A stretch of DNA of 64,000 bases from Schistosoma haematobium (Eukaryota > Platyhelminthes > Trematoda > Strigeidida > Schistosomatidae). Positions 57,701 to 60,414 of this stretch are shown here, in pieces. Position 1 is the stretch's first letter, and each line of letters begins with the position of its first letter. The position numbers and the translations under genes were made by a program. Below the pieces are notes generated by a model. It saw nothing but the letters and a program-made list of their open reading frames with translations, made no database searches and had not been told where the DNA came from. The stretch spans positions 5,586,152 through 5,650,151 of the forward strand of contig NC_067197.1 in the NCBI RefSeq assembly GCF_000699445.3, given 5' to 3'.

Positions 57701-59464
57701 ATTCACACAGAACTGTTTCCATAAAGTCTAGAGCCTTCAAAAGAATATAAATATTTAAACAACACATGTTTTACTTTTATAATGCATACTGCATACAAAC
57801 TTACGGCTTTTCTCTCTTCATCCAAATGTCTTTCAAGTTTAGATAATAAATCGAAAAAGATACTTTGGTTAGATTGTGTGTCATTACATTGTTCATGTTG
57901 AAGAATACTACAATCGTCCATATTAACAGGATTCAGTATACACTCTTTTGTATTATCATCAGAATTCATATTCATTGAACTATTCTCACTGCTACTACTA
58001 GGAATATTATCAGGTTGACAAATTTCTGAAGAGTTTTTACTAGGTGTTTCATGTCTGAATAGAAGAAAAAGTTTGACATATGTTTATTAATAACAAACGT
58101 GATTAGACTACACAAATGCACATTTTAGTTTTACGTATGATCTGTTGAAGTTCCAGTTCCCTTAAATTTGGTCACTTGTGACTTATTATTATGGAATAGA
58201 GATTTTAATTATTTATTTATTTGAACACATTAATATTGATACAAAGGGGCACCGAATACATATGCACCACACTTCGTCATTCGATTTGTATGTGGGCTGT
58301 GATACTTCCCGGGTGCCTAGAACGAAGCAGGTGGTTTTCCTGAGGGGAAACTCCCGGAGCCTCCGACCTAAAGGTCTGAGGTAACGTCAGGAGATTCAGT
58401 CCCATGCTAATCGGTGACTAACAGTAAGTTCACATGCCATTTGTTCCCTCGGGATATTGGAGCCCATGTGCACCATTGGTTTGGAATCAGGGTTCCCTTA
58501 CTTCCCTAGGTAGACCCCCTATGTCCACCAACCCAGCTAAAGCGCCGAACATTCGCTTCTCATCTTCTCGATTTCGTAGACAACATCCCGCCGTGAGAAG
58601 GCAGTGAGTAGGACTTCCTTGACAGTGATTGTATACGCGTGATCATCTGAAAGCGTTTCGAGAGAGAGGGGGGCTGACCCTCCCCACCCTCAGCCGTACT
58701 AGGGCATTTGGGGGCTTTGTTGTCATTTCATTATCAACAATGAGATCAACTTATTAACAAACCTGAGACAAATATTTTTAAGATGTCCACGAAACTGTGT
58801 AGACGAAGATTGATTTATTATGTGGAACGGAATTAAAAACTTCTGGTAAAGTGAAATATTCTGAATAATGCTTTAAGGGATTAGCACAAAATAATGCAAT
58901 GAGAACAGGGTTTGATAAAAACTGCTATCAGCCATAATTCTCCACGAATTTATAATCTTAGAAACTGGTCTATATTATTTTATGAAATTCACTCTAGGAG
59001 ATTGTAGCCTATTTATAGATTAGTTCTTTATGATTTTTTAAATTTTTGCTTTCTTCCTTGTTTTATTTTAATGAAAATAACATGGTATGGCTATTTGATA
59101 CAAGTCTATAGCGTGAAATTGAGCACTTGGTTCCCTGAGCAAAACCACTCAATATAAGAGGAAATCAGCACTAACTATTGCGTCAAAATTAAATGAATTA
59201 ACCGTAAACAGATGTACCATGTCAAATTAATGAAAACTAACTTTCCAGTATCCTTTTTATGACATATTTTGGATGAGAGTTTCATTCTTCCAGTCCCATA
59301 CTTCTTATGACATTTAAATGATGATGAGGGTTTAAAATGCTTACATGACACTTCATGTGTGGAACAAGGATAGGAACTATCACATACAACTGGTCCTCTT
59401 CGGATACTCTCACGCATCATGGAAATGTATGAGCCAACTGATTCAATTTCTTTGAACTTGACTT
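15638..59464 (-). CDS. CEP162: CEP162-like centriolar coiled-coil protein, C-terminal 14 exons (gene overview)
   Basis: Fourteen exons join without a frame break into about 858 residues ending in TGA at 15638-15640. Every intron begins GT and ends AG and all phases match, including three split codons. The protein is rich in Glu, Lys, Gln, Leu and Asn and mostly heptad-like coiled coil. Family-level cues, recalled and not searched, are a [13 protein letters not shown] segment, a [10 protein letters not shown] segment followed by a KD pair, and a block with [22 protein letters not shown] and VKLQYEDRI, all in the order seen in vertebrate CEP162. In animals CEP162 sits at the distal centriole, binds axonemal microtubules and helps build the ciliary transition zone. 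Here it would serve ciliated cells or flame cells (inference). The N-terminal part is outside the window. A further in-phase exon could hide in the 8-kb intron 33523-41468. Another long centrosomal coiled-coil protein is the main alternative. Confidence 0.7.
15840..15870. repeat. (TA)n microsatellite
   Basis: About 15 TA units directly upstream (minus strand) of the last CEP162-like exon. Its polymorphism could affect splicing of that acceptor only if it expands (inference). Confidence 0.85.
16010..16383. mobile_element. F2 tRNA/hammerhead SINE, inverted pair
   Basis: A minus fragment about 16010-16107 (core mutated to CCGAGGG) abuts a plus copy 16108-16383 that starts inside the unit at GGTCAGTTGTGAGG. 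The plus copy has A box TGGTCTAGTGGTTAAGCG, a B box, core CTGAGGA and GAAAC, but a cleavage triplet ACC. An (AT)n run follows. Confidence 0.78.
16560..16725 (-). mobile_element. possible degenerate tRNA-derived SINE
   Basis: Minus strand has TTGGTCTAATGAATAAGTG (A-box-like), GGTTATGAGTTCA (B-box-like) and a late CTAAGACGACGATACATTTGTC segment resembling a decayed hammerhead. The family is uncertain. Confidence 0.35.
17105..17285 (-). mobile_element. degenerate F3 SINE
   Basis: CCTGGCTTTCGTGCTAGCTG and the layout of the following segments align with F3 (18878-19126). The ribozyme core is lost. Confidence 0.5.
17700..18240. mobile_element. F2 SINE with 65-bp inverted repeat and full-length copy
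   Basis: Arms 17705-17769 and 17796-17860 are inverted copies of the F2 terminal segment with three mismatches, separated by 26 bp that end CCTGGAAG. The plus copy (17796-18240) then runs the full unit: CTCACTAGTAACTGGC…, A box, B box, ribozyme (core mutated to CCGAGGA), and the GGTTTTCCATGGTGGTC end. Confidence 0.8.
18347..18564 (-). CDS. CEP162: CEP162-like exon
   Basis: 72 codons plus two bases, with acceptor TTACATTTCAG and donor GTAAGT. It begins [20 protein letters not shown], then a His-rich run ([13 protein letters not shown]), then an acidic Ser/Asn stretch ending SYI plus GA. The GA is completed to Glu by the last exon. Confidence 0.8.
18608..18830 (-). mobile_element. degenerate F3 SINE
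   Basis: Edge GGTGGTTGGAGATAGTC, then CTTCGCTTGTAAG and GAGATTCGAATTCAAT (B-box region), ending TGATGATCAATCAGTTG. Ribozyme lost. A better F3 copy lies next to it. Confidence 0.55.
18878..19126 (-). mobile_element. F3 tRNA/hammerhead SINE with 13-bp target duplication
   Basis: Flanked by an exact 13-bp duplication GCTTAAAACCATT (18865-18877 and 19127-19139). Minus strand: A box in CTCAGTGGTAACG, B box GAGATCGAATCC, then an intact hammerhead, then GGAGGTAG-type end (on plus GGTTGGAGGTAGT). Length 249 bp. It sits in a CEP162 intron, sense orientation. Confidence 0.88.
18913..18957 (-). ncRNA. hammerhead ribozyme, F3 family
   Basis: Minus strand: stem I ACCATG/CAGGGT (5 of 6 pairs), core CTGACGA, stem II GTGT/GCAC, GAAA, stem III ACCC/GGGT, triplet GTC. 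All invariant core bases are present. Confidence 0.75.
19418..19540. repeat. F2 terminal fragment, foldback
   Basis: CAACTGAAGCTAGACCACC, a short spacer, then GGTGGTCTAGCTTCAGTTG form a tight inverted repeat of the F2 end (about 50-bp arms with mismatches). Confidence 0.75.
19545..20970. other. intron stretch without recognised feature
   Basis: CEP162-like intron. No exon with good splice sites and no second copy of the sequence noticed; some short GC-richer parts could be old repeat. Confidence 0.4.
20978..21109 (-). CDS. CEP162: CEP162-like exon
   Basis: 44 codons in phase 0, with acceptor CTTTTTCCAG and donor GTATGA. It starts as coiled coil ([20 protein letters not shown]) and continues [20 protein letters not shown]. 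Splice sites and phase fit the flanking exons. Confidence 0.78.
21220..21345 (-). mobile_element. LINE B 3' end
   Basis: (CAGT)n at 21225-21240 is the inverted tail; GGACCAAGCACATATATGCA and CATACCTCATTAACACAACA match the 53.6-kb copy inverted. Confidence 0.7.
21350..21960 (-). mobile_element. GC-richer block, probably attached LINE sequence
   Basis: A 600-bp block of clearly different base composition directly upstream (minus sense) of the LINE B end at 21220-21345. I think it is LINE 5' or untranslated sequence, but there is no second copy in the window to prove it. ORFs in it are short and overlap on both strands. Confidence 0.4.
22323..22424 (-). CDS. CEP162: CEP162-like exon
   Basis: 34 codons in phase 0, with acceptor TACTCTTTAAG and donor GTCAGT. 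The product is [20 protein letters not shown] followed by [14 protein letters not shown]. The coding signal is weak by itself but the phase and splice sites fit. Confidence 0.7.
22625..23165 (-). mobile_element. LINE B 3' fragment
   Basis: Tail (CAGT)n at 22646-22663, then inverted 3' sequence and a decayed RT C-terminus (plus strand GGTCGCCCTTAGCTTTCTTCC corresponds to WKKARGDQ on minus). Confidence 0.75.
23613..24180 (-). mobile_element. LINE B 3' fragment with readable RT tail
   Basis: Tail (CAGT)n at 23616-23632. The minus ORF 24154-23957 reads [40 protein letters not shown] and [16 protein letters not shown], the C-terminal zinc-finger-like end of a second LINE type distinct from LINE A. 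Confidence 0.82.
24725..25080 (-). mobile_element. old F2 SINE
   Basis: B-box GGCTCGAGTCTCAC and A-box-like TTAGAGGTTAAGTG on minus, preceded by a repeat of the F2 end near 25035-25080. The ribozyme is unrecognisable. Confidence 0.6.
25195..25720 (-). mobile_element. ~520-bp retroposon R520
   Basis: Full-length copy with inverted (AAAT)n tail at 25197-25213 (TTATTTATTTATTT) and the other end at CCATACCATGACATT. A (GA)n run at 25658-25682 expands a GAGAGGGAG segment present in other copies. Confidence 0.75.
25915..26465 (+). mobile_element. LINE A (RTE-type) 3' fragment
   Basis: Reads [12 protein letters not shown] / [20 protein letters not shown] / [20 protein letters not shown] in shifting frames and ends with a short (GTAA)n tail at 26452-26463. 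5'-truncated. The minus ORF 26315-25920 is its shadow. Confidence 0.85.
26480..26675. repeat. foldback element
   Basis: Inverted arms GTAGATGATTTCAAAG…GATCATAGAGTTTTC and GTTCCACAACTAAACC around ATTGTTCTTCTTC; diverged copy of the foldback family. Confidence 0.6.
26715..27137 (-). CDS. CEP162: CEP162-like exon, longest
   Basis: 141 codons in phase 0, with acceptor ATCTCCATAG and donor GTAAGT. It begins [15 protein letters not shown], passes through a low-complexity Asn/Ser stretch, then coiled coil ([20 protein letters not shown]), then a basic Asn/His/Lys-rich tail. A long open exon in AT-rich DNA without stops is good evidence of coding. Confidence 0.87.
27263..27777 (-). mobile_element. 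solo LTR, 515 bp, family L5
   Basis: Minus strand begins TGTTACATCGCG and ends AATTATAACA; exact 5-bp duplication GTTTC at 27258-27262 and 27778-27782. Same family as 3777-4289. The minus ORF 27601-27296 lies inside it. Confidence 0.85.
27928..28370 (-). mobile_element. F2 tRNA/hammerhead SINE, longer than one unit
   Basis: Both ends carry the same ~22-bp segment (GAGATCATGAGTCAATT at 27943-27959 and GAGATCATGAATCAGTT at about 28344-28360), in direct orientation, about 400 bp apart. A and B boxes are intact. Ribozyme core CTGAAGA and GAAAC with triplet GTC are kept, but stem I pairs poorly. Confidence 0.8.
28668..29150 (-). mobile_element. ~520-bp retroposon R520
   Basis: Copy with a short deletion (about 28960-28975) and degraded tail (TTATTTTATTATTC). 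Short ORFs on both strands at 28683-28958 are by-products of the repeat. Confidence 0.75.
29155..30025. other. no feature seen
   Basis: AT-rich intron sequence, no repeat or exon recognised. Confidence 0.4.
30030..30185 (-). mobile_element. degenerate F1 (Sm-alpha-like) SINE
   Basis: GTAGTAATGGAATTTGACACTC and GTTGATGTTCATAGTG segments follow the F1 order on minus; the ribozyme core is lost. Confidence 0.5.
30215..30510 (-). mobile_element. R520 retroposon, truncated
   Basis: Only the 5' 300 bp (sense) remain; it starts at CTCAGGATACTGGAGCCC and lacks the tail end. It carries a (GA)n expansion at 30435-30458. It faces the copy at 30768, giving an inverted pair. Confidence 0.75.
30768..31282 (+). 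mobile_element. R520 retroposon, sense copy with tail
   Basis: The only copy on the plus strand. It starts CCTCAAATGCCCTGGTACGG and ends in (AAAT)n at 31258-31282, which sets the sense strand of the family. Confidence 0.82.
31290..32300. other. no feature seen
   Basis: CEP162-like intron. No exon or known repeat recognised. Confidence 0.4.
32305..32490 (+). mobile_element. degenerate F2 SINE
   Basis: CCCGGCTAAGCGGTTTAGAG (A-box region), CCTAGGTTCGATTCTTGC (B box), then CTACTGAGGAATCTCATGC with CAAAA in place of GAAAC. Confidence 0.65.
33385..33522 (-). CDS. CEP162: CEP162-like exon
   Basis: 46 codons in phase 0, with acceptor ATTTAAAG and donor GTAACT. The product is [20 protein letters not shown] followed by [20 protein letters not shown] and EQVKLQ. 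With the next exon (YEDRIQSLE) this parallels the CEP162 block of form 'FL-x-RR-x-LE-x-EL … R-x-L-x-x-x-EQ-x-x-x-K-x-QYE-x-RI'. Confidence 0.85.
33600..33885. repeat. foldback element
   Basis: GAGCTGAATGGTTTGGTCGTG at 33637-33657 mirrors CACGACCAAACCATTCAGC at about 33809-33827. About 150 bp of unrelated loop sits between the arms. Confidence 0.75.
34030..34480. mobile_element. F2-like SINE, inverted pair (diverged)
   Basis: Two diverged copies facing each other: minus (34030-34245) and plus (34246-34480). GACAACCATTGAAAACACGTAG at the left mirrors CTACGTGTTTTCAATGGTTGTC at the right. The ribozyme region is decayed (CTGGTGAAGG, GAAGC). Confidence 0.7.
34735..34885 (-). mobile_element. possible tRNA-derived SINE fragment
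   Basis: Minus strand: GTAGATTAGTGGTTAATG (A-box-like) and GAGTGGTTCGAACCCC (B box). No cloverleaf forms, so not a tRNA gene. Confidence 0.4.
35380..35715 (+). mobile_element. F1 (Sm-alpha-like) SINE, long diverged copy
   Basis: Includes an upstream part (GGATGCACATATGC…CCTAAACATCGATG) seen elsewhere downstream of F1 ribozymes, then GTGGATAACGCGATGGC, B box GAGCTCGGGTCCC, and a decayed ribozyme (TTGACAAG, GATGAC). Confidence 0.7.
35903..36184. mobile_element. MITE with terminal inverted repeats
   Basis: Ends TGAGACTATGATTCATGAACGA and, inverted, TGAGATTATAATTTGAGGACGA. No coding sequence. Copies at 37942, 55486 and 62986. Confidence 0.72.
36538..36690 (+). mobile_element. F2 SINE 3' part
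   Basis: Starts at the B-box end (CGGGATCCCGCCTGCGCACTG) and carries a mutated ribozyme (CCGAGGA, GAGAC). The end follows the subtype GGTTCATGATCTCGATC. Confidence 0.72.
36761..37045 (-). mobile_element. solo LTR, ~285 bp, family L4
   Basis: Inverted copy: GAGGACAACCGATTTATT at the left and GATATAAGTAGCATACAAC at the right match the family. Flanking 4-mers ATAT and TTAT do not match, so the ends or duplication have mutated. Confidence 0.6.
37245..37470 (+). mobile_element. LINE A 3' end fragment
   Basis: GGAAGACCAAAGAACACACC (GRPKNT), then the 3' end CAGATGTAAGTAA. Confidence 0.75.
37569..37833 (+). mobile_element. solo LTR, 265 bp, family L4
   Basis: Begins TGTGGTGTATGCCACTG and ends TTCACTACA; exact 4-bp duplication CTAC at 37565-37568 and 37834-37837. 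Confidence 0.82.
37942..38227. mobile_element. MITE with terminal inverted repeats
   Basis: The best pair of ends: AGAGACTATAATTTATGGAC at the left mirrors TCCATAAATTATAGTCTCAT at the right. The interior matches the 35903 copy inverted. Confidence 0.78.
38751..39064 (-). mobile_element. solo LTR, ~314 bp, family L4
   Basis: Inverted family member (GGGGACAACCGAATTG…ACTACTTACATCAATATGAG) with 4-bp duplication CTAC at 38747-38750 and 39065-39068. Confidence 0.7.
39338..39895. mobile_element. F2 SINE, head-to-head pair
   Basis: Minus copy about 39338-39498 and plus copy about 39505-39895. Both have recognisable A boxes, B boxes and hammerhead parts. The plus copy begins CATGTGCTCACTAGTGAC and belongs to the same subtype as 49600-50058. 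Confidence 0.8.
39362..39409 (-). ncRNA. hammerhead ribozyme, F2 family
   Basis: Minus strand: core CTGAGGA, GAAA, stem III ACGG/CCGT, triplet GTT. Stem II carries a mismatch (GTACC) and stem I an insertion. Sense with respect to CEP162. Confidence 0.5.
40244..40295 (-). ncRNA. hammerhead ribozyme of Penelope element
   Basis: Minus strand: core CTGACGA, short stem II, GAAA, stem III around ATAAATTCATG, ATT triplet, then CTGCT. Stem I is weaker than in 1659-1707 (AACAG). Confidence 0.55.
40640..40815 (-). pseudogene. Penelope endonuclease C-terminal remnant
   Basis: [18 protein letters not shown] and, after a frameshift-like change, [20 protein letters not shown] align with VDTLQSFKVISKQPNSSLLK and [20 protein letters not shown] of the 1-1284 element. 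Confidence 0.75.
40884..40932 (+). ncRNA. hammerhead ribozyme of Penelope element
   Basis: AGCAG, CTGACGA, a reduced stem II (AACCCAAC), GAAA, AT-rich stem III, ATT, CTGCT. Stem I is perfect. Confidence 0.55.
41050..41165 (-). mobile_element. very old F2 fragment
   Basis: GACAACCATTAAAAAGATAG and GGCTGTTTCCTTATCCTATG follow the F2 3' part on minus. Confidence 0.4.
41469..41570 (-). CDS. CEP162: CEP162-like exon
   Basis: 34 codons in phase 0, with acceptor CGGATATAG and donor GTAAGT. The first half is coiled coil ([18 protein letters not shown]); the second is a Ser/Pro/Lys linker ([16 protein letters not shown]). Confidence 0.8.
41912..42288 (-). mobile_element. F2 SINE, circularly permuted copy
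   Basis: Minus strand starts CTTCCAGGTTTTC, just past the hammerhead cleavage site of the family consensus, runs through the whole unit (A box, B box), and stops in ribozyme stem II (CTGAGGAGTCTCAT). The two halves of the ribozyme therefore sit at opposite ends. Confidence 0.8.
42300..43250. other. intron stretch, mostly unassigned
   Basis: Contains a (CTCG)n-like run at 42915-42935. No exon or repeat family recognised. Confidence 0.4.
43264..43455 (-). CDS. CEP162: CEP162-like exon with [10 protein letters not shown] motif
   Basis: 64 codons in phase 0, with acceptor TTTATTTCTAG and donor GTACAT. The exon holds [20 protein letters not shown] followed by KDSKKLQNQ. In vertebrate CEP162 I recall an equivalent LRWYAENQELLDxD block, so this is the strongest single family cue. 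The first codon is ATG, but it follows a good acceptor and continues the upstream frame, so it is internal. Confidence 0.85.
43484..43849 (-). mobile_element. F3 tRNA/hammerhead SINE, longer than one unit, with target duplication
   Basis: Flanked by exact 11-bp GGGTATATTTA (43473-43483 and 43850-43860). The 366-bp insert begins and ends with the same ~24-bp segment in direct orientation (TGTCGACTACCTCC and TTGTCAACTACCTCC on minus), so it is one ~342-bp unit plus overlap. A box CTAGCTCAGTG-type, B box GAGATCGAATCC, and a hammerhead are present. Confidence 0.88.
43511..43557 (-). ncRNA. hammerhead ribozyme, F3 family
   Basis: Minus strand: stem I CACCTTG/CAGGAT (partial), core CTGACGA, stem II GTGT/GCAC, GAAA, stem III ACC/GGT with one extra A, triplet GTC. 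Sense in a CEP162 intron. Confidence 0.62.
43905..44100. repeat. foldback element
   Basis: Diverged copy: TTATTGTTCTTCTGAACAACATCG and ATGATGTTGTTCAAAGAAC face each other within the family arms. Confidence 0.7.
44155..44840 (+). mobile_element. LINE B 3' fragment
   Basis: Frame reads [50 protein letters not shown]; then the 3' UTR and (GACT)n tail at 44823-44840. Broken by TGA after SLTS. Confidence 0.85.
44845..45220. other. no feature seen
   Basis: AT-rich intron sequence. Confidence 0.4.
45225..45350 (+). mobile_element. F2 SINE 3' part
   Basis: Starts CTGGGTTCGAGTCCC (B box). Ribozyme decayed (TTTAGGA; GAAAC kept; triplet GTC region changed). Confidence 0.68.
45485..45715. mobile_element. 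degenerate F1 SINE, inverted pair
   Basis: A minus piece (GTGGAATCTAGGATGCTC…GACTAGTCAGTTGGATG) faces a plus piece (GTGAACATCAACAGTTG…GGATTCCACTGTCAGCC). Confidence 0.5.
45945..46145 (+). mobile_element. LINE A 3' end fragment
   Basis: ACATCACGAGGCAAGCCC, then AAGAGGAAGGTTAAAGAACA (KRGR.KN) and a short end near GGCGCACGTAAGTA. Confidence 0.7.
46165..46390 (-). mobile_element. F1 (Sm-alpha-like) SINE, permuted copy
   Basis: Minus strand begins at the ribozyme, then CACTGCTAGCCACTATCCA, then the segment CGATGCAATACGCACAGGAT…CTTAAACATCAATAGG that precedes the A box in the 35380 copy. TCTGCCTAGAA occurs at both edges (46156-46166 and about 46380-46390), either a target duplication or terminal redundancy. 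Confidence 0.75.
46331..46383 (-). ncRNA. hammerhead ribozyme, Sm-alpha type
   Basis: Minus strand: perfect stem I ATCCAG/CTGGAT, core CTGACGA, perfect stem II GTCC/GGAC, GAAA, stem III ACGC/ACGT (three pairs), triplet GTC. Nearly the published schistosome hammerhead; the best motif in the window. Sense in a CEP162 intron. Confidence 0.85.
46536..46648 (-). CDS. CEP162: CEP162-like exon
   Basis: 113 bp: two bases completing a Glu codon plus 37 codons, with acceptor TTATGACAG and donor GTAAGT. Pure coiled coil ([20 protein letters not shown]…). Confidence 0.82.
46838..47140. mobile_element. F1 SINE, minus copy plus short plus-strand end
   Basis: Minus: A-box region, B box CTGAGTTCGAGTCCC, core CTGACGA with GAAAC and GTT triplet, weakened stem I. 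At 47086-47140 a plus-strand ribozyme 3' end (CATCCTGAATTCCACTGCTAG) is joined. Confidence 0.68.
47150..47895 (+). mobile_element. LINE A 3' fragment split by LINE B insertion
   Basis: LINE A left part ends AGATCAAAGAACACATT (47273) and resumes AAAGAAAACATTGTGTTGAG (47757), the continuous GRPKNTL.RE region of the family, ending near CGAGAGGTAACAGG. Confidence 0.82.
47274..47756 (+). mobile_element. LINE B insertion nested in LINE A
   Basis: 483 bp between a 12-bp duplication with one mismatch (AAAGAACACATT 47262-47273; AAAGAAAACATT 47757-47768). It starts in the RT tail ([18 protein letters not shown]) and ends in (GACT)n at 47734-47755. Confidence 0.85.
48215..48335. repeat. foldback element with perfect 28-bp hairpin
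   Basis: 48257-48284 and 48289-48316 are exact reverse complements with a GATT loop. It is an end-only copy of the foldback family, joined at AGCTGGA. Confidence 0.92.
48566..48722 (-). CDS. CEP162: CEP162-like exon
   Basis: 157 bp: 52 codons plus one base, with acceptor TTTAAATCAAG and donor GTAAAT. The coiled coil includes [20 protein letters not shown]. The last base (G) joins AA of the next exon to make Glu, which confirms the splice pairing. Confidence 0.82.
48775..49178. mobile_element. F2 SINE, inverted pair
   Basis: Minus copy 48775-49083 (A and B boxes good; ribozyme mutated to CTGAGTA and CAAAA) meets a plus piece 49084-49178 that begins inside the ribozyme (TTGAGGAGTC…GACGAAACGACC). 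Confidence 0.75.
49600..50058 (-). mobile_element. F2 SINE, longer than one unit
   Basis: Minus strand starts CTTACAGGTTTTCGATGGTG at 50058, goes through the whole 393-bp unit, passes the ribozyme and continues into a second CTTCCAGGTTTTCAGTGGTG (from 49665) to about 49600. The direct overlap is about 65 bp. Confidence 0.85.
49665..49710 (-). ncRNA. hammerhead ribozyme, F2 family
   Basis: Minus strand: perfect stem I GCACTG/CAGTGC, core CTGAAGA, stem II weakened, GAAA, stem III ACGG/CCGT, triplet GTT. Sense in a CEP162 intron. Confidence 0.6.
50131..50382 (-). CDS. CEP162: CEP162-like exon with [13 protein letters not shown] motif
   Basis: 84 codons in phase 0, with acceptor CGAAATAG and donor GTTAGT. 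After a charged, Asn-rich stretch comes [18 protein letters not shown] then [12 protein letters not shown]. This matches my recollection of a conserved 'Q-E-x-L-I-x-G-Y-Q-x-E-N-E-x-L' block in vertebrate CEP162. It is one of the three main grounds for the family call. Confidence 0.82.
50840..51592 (+). mobile_element. LINE A (RTE-type) RT fragment
   Basis: Reads [20 protein letters not shown] / [20 protein letters not shown], then [20 protein letters not shown] and [18 protein letters not shown], ending with (GTAA)n at 51580-51590. Frameshifted. The minus ORFs here are shadows. Confidence 0.87.
51600..52055. other. no feature seen
   Basis: AT-rich intron sequence; a (GACC)n run follows at 52063-52083. 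Confidence 0.4.
52095..53110 (+). mobile_element. CR1-type LINE 3' half
   Basis: [12 protein letters not shown] at about 52190-52230 is the RT catalytic box (YADD). It continues, after a frameshift near 52270, as [38 protein letters not shown] and [20 protein letters not shown] to TGA 52745-52747, then in a further frame to about 52968. It resembles the SR1/Perere CR1-clade elements of schistosomes (recalled). 3' end near AGTAATAATAATGG. Confidence 0.82.
53195..53490 (-). mobile_element. LINE B-related RT tail
   Basis: Minus strand reads like [16 protein letters not shown]…, [20 protein letters not shown] in shifting frames, a diverged relative of LINE B. Confidence 0.65.
53530..53708 (+). 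mobile_element. LINE B 3' end
   Basis: TTCATCTTGTTGTGCTAATG, GGACCGATGCACATATACG, CTACGCTGTAACT, then (GACT)n at 53690-53706. Opposite orientation to the RT tail on its left. Confidence 0.72.
53901..54020 (-). CDS. CEP162: CEP162-like exon
   Basis: Exactly 40 codons in phase 0, with acceptor TCTTATTAG and donor GTAAAG. The product runs from [20 protein letters not shown] to LQNVITRLQ and is a continuous coiled-coil segment with heptad spacing of Leu, Ile and Val. Confidence 0.82.
54264..54419 (+). mobile_element. F1 (Sm-alpha-like) SINE with target duplication
   Basis: 156 bp, flanked by exact 11-bp ATACTCGGTTT (54253-54263 and 54420-54430). Starts GGATAACGCGATGGC (A-box region), B box GAGTTCGAGTCCC, then hammerhead and the end CACTATCCATTTTTGCTTAT. 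The cleanest SINE in the window. Confidence 0.92.
54338..54390 (+). ncRNA. hammerhead ribozyme, Sm-alpha type
   Basis: Stem I ATCCAG/CTGGAT perfect, core CTGACGA, stem II GTCC with GGAT (one G-U), GAAA, stem III ACTC/GCGT with one mismatch, triplet GTC. Antisense to CEP162. Confidence 0.78.
54465..54660 (-). mobile_element. LTR fragment, family L5
   Basis: ATGTGGCTGTGAACATGGGAG and AAATCGTACAATAATAAA match 27540-27620; ends CGCTCGGATATAACA like the family start inverted. Truncated at its left. Confidence 0.7.
55030..55275 (-). mobile_element. LINE B 3' end
   Basis: (CAGT)n at 55039-55050, then CGTAGAACTTCGTACG and GAAACATTAGGGTTTGAAGA as in the 23.6-kb copy. Confidence 0.78.
55486..55769. 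mobile_element. MITE with terminal inverted repeats
   Basis: GAGATTAGAATTTATGGACG at the left and a weaker right end (CATCTATTATATTCTCA). The interior matches 37942. Confidence 0.68.
55780..56380. other. no feature seen
   Basis: AT-rich intron sequence. Confidence 0.4.
56384..57075 (-). mobile_element. LINE A (RTE-type) 3' fragment
   Basis: Plus-side (TTAC)n at 56384-56396 is the inverted tail. Minus strand gives [20 protein letters not shown] and other RT-tail pieces broken by frameshifts. Confidence 0.85.
57180..57330 (+). mobile_element. degenerate F2 SINE
   Basis: TGTAGCCTGGAGGTCTTAGG then GATTCCTTAGAGTC and a remnant end TGGTTTATGATAATTC. Confidence 0.4.
57805..58054 (-). CDS. CEP162: CEP162-like exon
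   Basis: 250 bp with acceptor TTCTATTCAG and donor GTAAGT. The first base completes the Lys codon split at 59242; the rest is 83 codons ending in phase 0. The first part is Ser/Asn/Asp-rich and low complexity. The end ([20 protein letters not shown]) starts the coiled-coil region. Confidence 0.82.
58200..58715 (-). mobile_element. ~520-bp retroposon R520
   Basis: Inverted tail ATTATTTATTTATTTG at 58207-58222; other end GTACTAGGGCATTTGGGGGC. Full length with minor deletions. It lies in the intron between the two most upstream CEP162-like exons. Confidence 0.75.
59242..59464 (-). CDS. CEP162: CEP162-like exon (first seen)
   Basis: 223 bp. The acceptor (…GTTACAG) lies just after 59464 and the donor GTTAGT begins at 59241. 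The exon starts with two bases of a split codon, so at least one more exon lies upstream. It ends with two bases of a Lys codon completed by the next exon. The product is basic and Cys/His/Ser-rich ([19 protein letters not shown]…), is not coiled coil, and looks like the disordered N-terminal half of the protein. Confidence 0.7.
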
Positions 59465-59469
59465 CTGTA

Positions 59470-60410
59470 ACAATGAAGGTGTATTAAGATTTATTAAATT
59501 TTATAAAGCATTAAGGTTCTGTAAATAGAAAATAGGAAATAACTTCAAAATTTAAAAGAATTCATTTGTAGACATTATCTTTCAACAGGCAATAATCATT
59601 GAAAAATAATTCACAGAAAATGTTTATCTCTTTTGTCTTATGTTGAATTTTACACCATTAAGAGATAGCAAAATAGTAAACCAGTTCTTGTTGATAAACT
59701 GTACTACCTAACACAATTGAATCATTCCCTACACTAATGCATTTAATAAAATTTTATCAGCATGACATGTAGATAGTTGGAACAAATAATTGTTATTAAA
59801 GTGACCAAGTGCTTGGTACTCTATGAACTGCTAATAAGAATCATTCAATCACAAGATGTCAATAAAACACTAAGTAAACTTTTTATTGTGCTTATAAGTA
59901 AATTAATCGTGTTATCTGTATATTTTCTTCATCATTTTTCGCCAACAAATGAGACTCGGATGAAATGTGAATAGAATTAGTAAAATAAACACTAAAGACA
60001 ACTGGGAAAAGTAATATATGATTATTTATTGAGCTATTGTAACTGTTTTCTCTTATCTTTCGTGTTGTTTTAAATTTTCATAGGCTGGCTACAAATCTTA
60101 ACAATATTTCTCTTGAAATACATATTAAGAGATAATGAGTTTGCAACTATTTATCTATTTGGAATCACATAAGCCTAAGATGCTATACAGTGGTTGAATA
60201 AACGTTCTTTGTAGTTCTTGATAAAGTTAATAGTTGGCGGTTTTCTTAATTATAACTGAAAAATTCATTAAATTTACGCATCACCTAGAATACATGATCA
60301 GTTCAACATTCCAAGCTAGTGAACTTAAGCCAGGACTTTAAATTTGACTTCGCAAACTCAAACGATGTAAAGTGTTAGACTTGACTAAAGCTACTTTCAT
60401 GAGAAACTCA
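59470..60410. other. no feature seen
   Basis: Upstream intron or 5' flank of the CEP162-like gene; no exon with good splice sites or repeat recognised. Confidence 0.4.
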
Positions 60411-60414
60411 AACT

